DNA from: Gracilibacillus salitolerans
GTDB lineage: Bacteria > Bacillota > Bacilli > Bacillales > Amphibacillaceae
NCBI RefSeq assembly: GCF_009650095.1
Contig: NZ_CP045915.1
Span: 3,224,001-3,288,000 of the forward strand
DNA length: 64,000 nt
Direction of reading: 5' to 3'
How positions within the stretch are numbered: the first letter of the stretch is position 1; every line of letters begins with the position of its first letter. This document shows positions 57,884-64,000 of this stretch, piece after piece. The translations under genes and the position numbers were made by a program. The notes beneath the pieces were generated by a model. The model was given only the letters and a program-made list of their open reading frames with translations. It searched no databases and was not told the origin of the DNA.

Positions 57884-58029
57884 GATTAAAAAAACTAATA
57901 AGTATGGCGCATAGCTTCTTCAAAGGTACAGGCAAAATAAAATAAAAAGGAATAATAAGAATTCTATAGAATAGAAAAAGAAAGGCTCAAATAATTAATT
58001 GTAGAATTTAATGAAGGGAGAGGGAAATT

Positions 58030-58653
58030 TTGGGTTCAAGAATTATGCACTTGATTATTGGTAATAGAATGGCAGAGTCTTTATCGATAGAAGATAAGAC
58101 ACCATTTTTGCTTGGAAGTATTGCTCCAGATGCAGTATTTTTACATGAAGACAAAACCATATCACATTTCTATATAGGTGAAGTCAAAGACTATTCAAGA
58201 AGCATTGATTATAAAGGTTTTTTACAGAAGTATAGTTCAGAAGTAGAAAATAAAAATCTCTTTATATTAGGGTATTGTGCACATTTAATTGCTGACGATA
58301 TATGGCTAAGAGGATTTAACCTCTCTTGGTTAAGGAACAGAATGGATGCTGATGAAGGATTATACGAGTTATACCATAATGATTTTCGATTACTAAATGC
58401 AAAATTGTTAGATTACTATGGTTTTACAGATGAATTGAGAAAAACGCTTAGCCATTTTCCTACAATTATAGATTTAGAAGAGGTTAAATCTAAGGATGTT
58501 GAAAAATTCATACCTTATGTGTTAGGTGATATGGAGTACGATAAAGAAGTTTCAAATGAAAAACTTAATGTTTTTACGTTTAACCAAATTGTTGGTTATA
58601 TAGAGACATCAGTTGATGTGGGACTATTGAATATAAAACCTTTGCTTACTTAA
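58030..58653 (+). CDS. zinc-dependent phospholipase C-like protein
   Basis: 207 residues, helical, resembling the PF00882 zinc-dependent phospholipase C group often annotated as hydrolase. Likely metal ligands: His in IMHLIIGNRMAE at the N-terminus, Asp in LLGSIAPDAVF, His in ISHFYIG and the HxxxD pair in GYCAHLIADDIW. No signal peptide, unlike secreted phospholipases, so the substrate may be intracellular. TTG start with GGGAGAGGG 7-8 nt upstream. Single gene, convergent with ddl. Confidence 0.75.
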   Translation: MGSRIMHLIIGNRMAESLSIEDKTPFLLGSIAPDAVFLHEDKTISHFYIGEVKDYSRSIDYKGFLQKYSSEVENKNLFILGYCAHLIADDIWLRGFNLSWLRNRMDADEGLYELYHNDFRLLNAKLLDYYGFTDELRKTLSHFPTIIDLEEVKSKDVEKFIPYVLGDMEYDKEVSNEKLNVFTFNQIVGYIETSVDVGLLNIKPLLT

Positions 58654-58689
58654 ATTTTTTTATAATCTTCATTCACGACTCTTAATTAA

Positions 58690-58716
58690 AAAGACACGGT
58701 TAGATTCCGTGTCTTT
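58690..58716. terminator. bidirectional terminator before ddl
   Basis: A 10-bp perfect stem AAAGACACGG/CCGTGTCTTT with a 7-nt loop and A/T flanks between convergent genes. Confidence 0.85.
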
Positions 58717-58724
58717 GGACTTGC

Positions 58725-59903
58725 TTATTTTCCTTTTGTTCCTTGGCCTTTACTGTGTAAGGAGAAGAGATTAGTGTCGATCGAGAATTGGATCGATTGA
58801 CGTTCTCTTTCTCGTTTTAACGCAAGCTGGATTAGTTGATCGGTTAATTGTTCGAAATCTTTTCCACTTGGTTCCCATAAATAGAAAGATAGTGACCCTG
58901 GAATCGTGTTAATTTCATTCACAAAAACTTCTCCATCAGGGTTTAGCAAAAAGTCAATTCGAGAAACACCACTTGCATTCAATAAACGGAAGGTTTTCTC
59001 TGCCAATTCTTTTACCTTTGCTGTTGCTTCTTCACTAATTTCTGCAGGGATAATACGATTGACACTTTCCATCCCTTTTGTGTCTCCTGTTTTACCACCA
59101 CTTTGATATTTATCAGCATAGGATAGAATCTCATCTGTGCTCAACACTTGTTCGCAGACAGAGCTTTCCACATTTTCATAATCACCAATAACAGAACAAT
59201 TAACTTCCGTTAAATCTGTTATCATTTTCTCAATAATTACTTTAAAACTATAGGAAATCGCAAGCTCAATTGCTTCCTCTAATTCCTCTGCGTTATCCAC
59301 CTTAGAGATACCAACACTTGATCCAAGGTTAGCTGGTTTCACAATAACGGGATAACCAATTTTTTCAGCTAATTGTTTAATTTCATCCTGCTGCTCATGC
59401 CACTGACTAGAGTAAAACCATTCATAATCAACAATTGGCACACCGGAATCACGTAAAATCTGCTTCATCATCACTTTATCCATTCCTGCGGCTGATGAGG
59501 CAACATCACAACCAACATAAGGAAGACCTAATAATTCAAGGTATCCTTGTAGAGAGCCGTCCTCACCATTCGTACCGTGGATAACCGGAAAAACGATATC
59601 GATCGTTGTAATGACACCTTTCGAGAAAAGAGAACGATCTTTTTTCTTAAGGACAATAGTTCCTTTGCTTTCCTGTTCCAATACGACTTTGTCTGCTTGT
59701 TTAAACAGTTGATCCAAGTCTTTATAATTCTCGATATCTGTTAATACATCCCCTGTATACCATTCTTTAGTTTTACTAATATAAATAGGTACTGGATCAT
59801 ATTTTGATCGATCGATTGCATTGAATGCTTGAAGTGCCGAGATAACGGAAACTTCGTGTTCTACAGATACACCACCAAAGATTACGGCTACTTTCGTTTT
59901 CAC
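58725..59903 (-). CDS. ddl: D-alanine--D-alanine ligase family
   Basis: ATP-grasp ligase, 392 residues, making D-Ala-D-Ala (or a related D-Ala depsipeptide/dipeptide) for cell-wall stems. Signatures: FGGVSVEHEVSVISA (about 9-23), HGTNGEDGSLQGYLELLGLPYVGCDV (about 119-144), PVIVKPANLGSSVGISKV and the metal site VNEINTIPGSLSFYLWEPSG. The last motif is the version seen in a second, divergent Ddl group rather than the classical NTxPGMTxxS type, and the C-terminal 25 residues are extra. GTG start with GGGAGG. Third gene of an operon with the MurF-like ligase. Confidence 0.88.
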   Translation of the reverse strand: MKTKVAVIFGGVSVEHEVSVISALQAFNAIDRSKYDPVPIYISKTKEWYTGDVLTDIENYKDLDQLFKQADKVVLEQESKGTIVLKKKDRSLFSKGVITTIDIVFPVIHGTNGEDGSLQGYLELLGLPYVGCDVASSAAGMDKVMMKQILRDSGVPIVDYEWFYSSQWHEQQDEIKQLAEKIGYPVIVKPANLGSSVGISKVDNAEELEEAIELAISYSFKVIIEKMITDLTEVNCSVIGDYENVESSVCEQVLSTDEILSYADKYQSGGKTGDTKGMESVNRIIPAEISEEATAKVKELAEKTFRLLNASGVSRIDFLLNPDGEVFVNEINTIPGSLSFYLWEPSGKDFEQLTDQLIQLALKRERERQSIQFSIDTNLFSLHSKGQGTKGK

Positions 59904-59923
59904 AGCCTATTCCTCCCAATAAA

Positions 59924-61498
59924 TTACTCATTATATGTGTCTGGTAAATCATTTTCCAATAATATAATAGCATCTTGGCGGTTTAATGCCTGGATTTGTG
60001 ATATCGCATGATTTAAGTCTTTCGCAACAAACAATTGATCTTCTGGATAGCCTTTTTCGTTAAGCCCATCTTGAATTGGTTTAGTCTGTTTCTCCCCTAC
60101 TAATATCACGTAATCACATGCATTTGCCGCATACTCACCAAATGCTTTATTATATTGATATTCCTTGTCACCTAATTCTACCATACCTGGTGTCACTAGT
60201 ACTTTATATCCTTCCATTGATGAAAGGACCTCCAAAGCCATACGTGAACCAGTTGGATTCGAATTAAAACTGTCATCAATCACCGTTAAATTACCGAATC
60301 CTTTCTTAATTTCCATACGATGTTTGACTGCTTGAATCTTCTTCACACCAAGCTGAAGTTTGTTCAAAGGCACTCCCATTTCTGATGCTACACTGATCGC
60401 AGCCAAAATGTTATATACATTATGTTTGCCTAACAACTTTGTCTCAAAATCAGCATCCAATGTCCCTTCTTTATTCGTCACTCTAAAAGTCGTTCCTTTG
60501 TTGTGGAAACGAATATTAGAAGCAAGATAGTCTGCTTCTTTGTCATCAATCGCAAAATAAACTTTGCGACACTGATTTTTTGGTGTATAAGACATTATAT
60601 TTTGATCATCACGATTTAAAAAAGCAACACCATCAGCTGGCAATGTTTCGACAATTTCATACTTTGTTTTTTGTATGTTTTCAAGTGTTTTAAATGTTTC
60701 TAAATGCTGTTCACCTATTGCCGTTAAAATCGCATATTTGTGGCTAACCATTTCACAGATTTCTTGAATATTGCCTGGTTCCTTTGCGCCCATTTCGGCA
60801 ATAAATACATCATGATAAGGTTTTAATGAGTTACGGATTGTAATCGTAACACCGATTTTCGTGTTGAAACTGTTCGGTGTTTTTAACGTATTAAAATGTG
60901 ATGACAAAATGGTATCTAAAATAAACTTTGTACTCGTTTTACCAAAGCTTCCCGTAATACCAACCGTTTCCGTATTTTTAGCACTATCGATTATACGCTT
61001 CGCATCTTTGTAATAATATTCTTTAATACTATTTTCAATTGGTTTATTAATGAGATTAGCCAATAATACTACTCCGTATGTGAGGATAGAACCTAGCGCA
61101 ATCACTAATGCTGCGTAGCTTAACGGGTAATCATTCCAAATAAAATGTAAACTTGTTGCTAACAAGAAAAGATAAACAATCGCAATTGTCGTGATCAGAC
61201 GTTTGATACGAGCGGTAACAGCCAACTTTTTCTTTTCTTGTTTATTTCTCGGTACGAATAGACCTAACAATGCGATAACAAATATAAGCCAATTCCACTC
61301 GAAAAGTATAAGAAGTGCTAAAATAAGTGCTAACCACTCATGAACAGGTACAACTTTTGACCAATGCTCTGTCATCCATCGCCATAATCGATTGTTAAAA
61401 TAACTGTTTAGTTGCAGCATATGGATTGATTGTTTAACACGAAAAAATACGTACACCATCCATAATACACTGACAATTGAAAATATAATCTGCATCAT
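59924..61498 (-). CDS. membrane-anchored MurF-like Mur ligase
   Basis: 524 residues. The N-terminal about 155 residues carry four predicted membrane helices (about 1-20, 55-83, 102-122, 128-150), absent from normal MurF. Mur ligase domains follow: ATP loop GITGSFGKTSTK (about 181-192), central IGEQHLETF and RDDQN, NVYNILAAISVA, and C-terminal DDSFNSNPTGSRMALEVL, the MurF-type block. It would join a dipeptide to a membrane-bound UDP-MurNAc-peptide or lipid-linked stem. The start shares one base with the hydrolase stop. With Ddl next to it, an alternative stem-peptide terminus or a lipid-linked remodelling reaction is plausible. Confidence 0.82.
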   Translation of the reverse strand: MMQIIFSIVSVLWMVYVFFRVKQSIHMLQLNSYFNNRLWRWMTEHWSKVVPVHEWLALILALLILFEWNWLIFVIALLGLFVPRNKQEKKKLAVTARIKRLITTIAIVYLFLLATSLHFIWNDYPLSYAALVIALGSILTYGVVLLANLINKPIENSIKEYYYKDAKRIIDSAKNTETVGITGSFGKTSTKFILDTILSSHFNTLKTPNSFNTKIGVTITIRNSLKPYHDVFIAEMGAKEPGNIQEICEMVSHKYAILTAIGEQHLETFKTLENIQKTKYEIVETLPADGVAFLNRDDQNIMSYTPKNQCRKVYFAIDDKEADYLASNIRFHNKGTTFRVTNKEGTLDADFETKLLGKHNVYNILAAISVASEMGVPLNKLQLGVKKIQAVKHRMEIKKGFGNLTVIDDSFNSNPTGSRMALEVLSSMEGYKVLVTPGMVELGDKEYQYNKAFGEYAANACDYVILVGEKQTKPIQDGLNEKGYPEDQLFVAKDLNHAISQIQALNRQDAIILLENDLPDTYNE

Positions 61499-62274
61499 CA
61501 AACTGCTCCTTTATCCTCTTCTAAAAAAGTATCTACAATCACCGCAACACGGCGTTTTTGTTCTAAAAACACATAATGGCCAGCGTTCTCAATTAACGCT
61601 AATCCGGCGTTCGGGATTAATTGCTCCATAATCTTCGCATCCTGTACAGGTGTTGCCATATCATTTGCACCCCAAATTAATAACGTCGGCGCTTGAATGT
61701 TTGGCATATGGTGCTGTAGATCCTCGTTGACTACTTTACTTAATGTTTGTTGCATCACTCTCGATGCATTTTGATAATCCGACGATCCTGCTTTACCACG
61801 GTATTTCGCAATAATATCATCTTTATATCGATTTAAAATTGGTAGACTTAGCACCTTTTTTAATGTTTTATACGAGTATACTTTTACATAATAATCTGCT
61901 TTACGTTTCGGTTTCACACCAGCACTACCTATTAATATCATTTTATGTACATTATCCTGGTGCCGGTCTGCATATTTTAGTGAAACTCTTCCACCAAATG
62001 AATGTCCGATTAATATCGGGTTGATTATTTCTAATTTTGCTAAAAACTGTTCAAAAAAATCAGTGTATCTGCCTACATCCCACGCTTCTGGTGGTTCATC
62101 ACTTTGACCAAATCCAGGAAAGTCCAATGAAGTAACCTGAAAATGAGCACTTAAACTATTTTGTAAATCCTCAAACAAATCGAGGCTCGTTCCCCAACCA
62201 TGAAGCATAACGACAGGGCGACCCTCACCAGTTTGTTTATAATGTATTTTTAATTGGTCTATTTCCATAAACAC
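61498..62274 (-). CDS. alpha/beta hydrolase
   Basis: About 258 residues, cytosolic. VVMLHGWGTSLDLFEDL forms the oxyanion loop, nucleophile Ser in LIGHSFGGRVSLKYA (about residue 97), Asp in IWGANDMATPVQD and His in IENAGHYVFLEQKRR. Generic esterase/lipase-like fold; substrate unknown. Start set to GTG 62274 because GGGAG is 9 nt upstream; ATG 62268 is also possible. First gene of the three-gene cell-wall-type operon. Confidence 0.82.
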   Translation of the reverse strand: MFMEIDQLKIHYKQTGEGRPVVMLHGWGTSLDLFEDLQNSLSAHFQVTSLDFPGFGQSDEPPEAWDVGRYTDFFEQFLAKLEIINPILIGHSFGGRVSLKYADRHQDNVHKMILIGSAGVKPKRKADYYVKVYSYKTLKKVLSLPILNRYKDDIIAKYRGKAGSSDYQNASRVMQQTLSKVVNEDLQHHMPNIQAPTLLIWGANDMATPVQDAKIMEQLIPNAGLALIENAGHYVFLEQKRRVAVIVDTFLEEDKGAV

Positions 62275-62395
62275 GAATGAACGCTCCCTTATTAATCTCA
62301 ACTTATAACTTTCGAACATTACTTCTACTATATGACGCAAAAAAGATATTTAGAAAGAAAAATTTCACATCCATAATCATACCATAAAACGTGAC

Positions 62396-62444
62396 AGAGG
62401 GACAGATTTAATGTACTGATATCAGCCCATTAACCTGTCCCTCT
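62396..62444 (-). terminator. possible bioY terminator hairpin
   Basis: A 10-bp perfect stem AGAGGGACAG/CTGTCCCTCT with a long loop lies between bioY and the next operon. No T-run follows, so activity is uncertain. Confidence 0.45.
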
Positions 62445-62446
62445 AT

Positions 62447-62986
62447 TTACAATAAATTTGCCTTGGTTAATCTGTTCCTTATCATAATTCCCAACCAGCT
62501 TGCAAGAATGGCTTTGATGACTCCAACAATTAAGAAGGGATATACCCCTGAAACCATTGCCGCACTCCAGCTTAATTCTGCGACAAATTTAAGCTGAGTC
62601 ATGCCAAATGCTAAGGTAACAAGCATCCCCACAATATTCGCAATCAATGCCATTTTGAAATTAAAGGATGTTTTTTCTAAAATAAGTCCAGTTATGTAGG
62701 CAGTTGCAATAAAGCCAAAAATGTAACCTCCTGTTGGGCCGACTAAAACTTGCGGTCCTCCAGATAAACCAGAAAATACTGGAAGGCCAATCAGACCGAT
62801 TAACAAATAGGCAAACATGGATAGAGCGCCTAGCTTACTGCCGATAATCGTAGCTGTTAAGCCTACTGCTAAGGTTTGTCCACTGAATGGAACAAGCCAT
62901 AATTGTACTTGCAATTGTGCTAAAATAGCTGTAATCGCCGCAAAGATACTTGCTAAAATAAGTGCTCGTAATTTACTAGATTGCAT
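62447..62986 (-). CDS. bioY: biotin transporter substrate-binding subunit BioY
   Basis: S component of the ECF-type biotin importer, 179 residues with six membrane helices. BioY signature: QVQLWLVPFSGQTLAVGLTATIIGSKLG and the GPTGGYIFGF loop (about 83-93). It works with a shared EcfAA'T module that is not encoded here, or alone. GGGAGAGG site precedes ATG. A BirA-like box and promoter lie just upstream. Confidence 0.93.
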   Translation of the reverse strand: MQSSKLRALILASIFAAITAILAQLQVQLWLVPFSGQTLAVGLTATIIGSKLGALSMFAYLLIGLIGLPVFSGLSGGPQVLVGPTGGYIFGFIATAYITGLILEKTSFNFKMALIANIVGMLVTLAFGMTQLKFVAELSWSAAMVSGVYPFLIVGVIKAILASWLGIMIRNRLTKANLL

Positions 62987-63001
62987 TTTCCTCTCCCTTT
63001 C

Positions 63002-63027
63002 GTTAACCTCACAAAATAAAAGTTAAC
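63002..63027 (-). promoter_or_regulatory. BirA-like operator of bioY
   Basis: Two GTTAAC half sites (63002-63007 and 63022-63027), 14 bp apart, as inverted repeats just upstream of bioY. The spacing is 1-2 bp shorter than in typical Bacillus BirA sites, so the call is moderate. Confidence 0.6.
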
Positions 63028-63033
63028 ACAAAA

Positions 63034-63062
63034 ACTTTAGAGAGACAACTATATTTTGTAAA
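63034..63062 (-). promoter_or_regulatory. bioY promoter
   Basis: On the minus strand, TTTACA (63057-63062), 17-bp spacer and TAAAGT (63034-63039). The BirA-like box begins just downstream of the -10, where it would block transcription. Confidence 0.6.
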
Positions 63063-63204
63063 GAATATTTTCGTAGGACCCGACCTGTTGTACAAAACCT
63101 CCTTAACCTTTCCTGATTTCTCTTATGTCAGAGACTATTTTTATGGTTTTTAGTTCTAATTAATGAATGGAAGACCATAAACTAGGAACAAGGGGTGAAA
63201 ACGA

Positions 63205-64000
63205 ATGACCGTTCATGTTGTTCAAAGTGGAGAATCCTTATGGCAAATTGCAAATCAATATCAACTTCCGATTTCTGCTATTGTTGAAGTGAATGGTTTG
63301 CCTTCAGCAAATACCATCATACCTGGTCTTGCGCTTTACATTCCGGATCAAGCTAATGTTCAATTGAGACCTTATATGATCAAGGCAGGAGATACGCTTT
63401 GGCAGTTATCTAATCGTTTTAACACCACGATAGAAGCTATATTACATGTGAACACCGTGGCAGATCCGAATCAATTATATATTGGCCAAAGGCTTCTGAT
63501 TCCTACACCGTTGAAACCCCAAATAGAAACGCTAGGCTTTATTGTTCCATACTCACCACAAACCTTTTTACCCATTCTTCGAAATTTATCTGATTCGCTG
63601 ACGTACGTGGCAATTGTATCTTACTCTTTTACCGCAGAAGGCTATGCCTATTTGTTATTAGATGATAAAGAGGTCGTTAGGGAAAGCAACCGGTTGGGTG
63701 TCACCCCTCTTTTAATGATTCGTAACTTTACATCCGAAGATTTTGATGCTGAATTAGCTGGGAACGTGCTTGCTAATCCAGTTTATCGGAGAAATTTAAT
63801 AGAAAGTTTATTACAATTTGTTAATGAAAAAGAATATGGTGGAGTATCACTGGATATTGAATTTATTCCTCCTGCACGAAGGGACGATTTTAATACATTT
63901 TTGAACGCATTAAAAACTGCTCTTGGTACGCGCATTCTACATGTCAATGTACATGCAAAAACAGAAGATTTGCCAACAAATCCAATCGTAGGAGCCTATG
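63205..64000 (+). CDS. LysM-GH18 spore peptidoglycan hydrolase (YaaH/SleL type), start only
   Basis: Begins at ATG 63205 (AGGGGTG site 8 nt upstream) and is open to the window end, about 265 codons seen. Two LysM domains: HVVQSGESLWQIANQYQLP (residues 4-47) and YMIKAGDTLWQLSNRFNTT (about 55-97), each closing with a YIP or LIPT strand. A GH18 glycosidase domain follows with SLDIEF carrying the likely catalytic Glu. Order and length match B. subtilis YaaH and B. cereus SleL, cortical-fragment N-acetylglucosaminidases active in germination. A CATAAACT element 33 bp upstream might be a SigE -10. Confidence 0.9.
   Translation, partial: MTVHVVQSGESLWQIANQYQLPISAIVEVNGLPSANTIIPGLALYIPDQANVQLRPYMIKAGDTLWQLSNRFNTTIEAILHVNTVADPNQLYIGQRLLIPTPLKPQIETLGFIVPYSPQTFLPILRNLSDSLTYVAIVSYSFTAEGYAYLLLDDKEVVRESNRLGVTPLLMIRNFTSEDFDAELAGNVLANPVYRRNLIESLLQFVNEKEYGGVSLDIEFIPPARRDDFNTFLNALKTALGTRILHVNVHAKTEDLPTNPIVGAY

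Overview
The window looks like a low-GC, spore-forming Firmicute of the family Bacillaceae. It has Bacillus-type T-box and SAM-I leaders, a CcpA-type cre operator, CspA, MetI/MetC, LipM/LipA, the spore-germination hydrolase CwlJ, a YjcZ-type small spore protein and a LysM cortex hydrolase. Genus cannot be decided from the sequence alone; halotolerant genera related to Gracilibacillus, Virgibacillus or Halobacillus are plausible (inference).

Layout. 1-1 kb: end of an HI0933-type flavoprotein and an ASCH protein. 1.1-6.2 kb: a complete rRNA operon on the minus strand with two strong promoters, processing stems and a terminator. 6.3-11 kb: leuS behind a leucine T-box, then a GH13 alpha-glucosidase between LacI/CcpA-type operators. 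11-20.6 kb: ordinary genes (rlmN, an orphan ilvB-like gene, cspA, DUF488, a luciferase-like monooxygenase, two serine hydrolases, an MFS exporter, cwlJ). 20.7-25.3 kb: sulfur assimilation, with two SAM-I riboswitches back to back controlling cysP-sumT on one side and metI-metC on the other.

25.7-50.1 kb is the centre of interest: a unidirectional minus-strand run. Read in transcription order it holds an auxin-carrier-type transporter, an SDR, a TauE permease, a MetY-type sulfhydrylase, a ribose-type ABC importer, an MtnK-type kinase, an MtnA-type isomerase, a FucA-type class II aldolase, a PduP-type acylating aldehyde dehydrogenase, five single-domain shell proteins, PduL, an EutN/CcmL vertex protein, a CoA-disulfide reductase, a two-subunit CoA-transferase, and then, from its own promoter, a BmpA-type nucleoside ABC importer, a YuiH-type molybdoprotein and a nucleoside phosphorylase. 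I read this as a bacterial microcompartment (metabolosome) that takes up and splits 5-deoxy- or 5-methylthio-pentoses, the sugar waste of radical-SAM enzymes and polyamine synthesis, into DHAP and a two-carbon aldehyde, and oxidises the aldehyde inside the shell. The MetY-type enzyme carries an extra C-terminal helix very similar to the C-terminal helix of the aldolase. It therefore looks like luminal cargo, which links the compartment to methylthio/sulfur salvage. I know of no description of such a cargo.

50.3-64 kb: lipM-lipA-HAD operon, a 51-bp tandem hairpin repeat, a YjcZ spore gene behind a SigK-like promoter, a GH127 beta-L-arabinofuranosidase with a divergent AraC regulator, a roughly 1-kb gene-poor stretch with a degenerate fragment and the second copy of a 130-bp dispersed repeat, a zinc-dependent phospholipase-like gene, a three-gene operon (alpha/beta hydrolase, membrane-anchored MurF-like ligase, D-Ala-D-Ala ligase), bioY with a BirA-like box, and the start of a LysM-GH18 spore hydrolase running off the end. 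No tRNA, CRISPR array, prophage or complete insertion sequence was seen.
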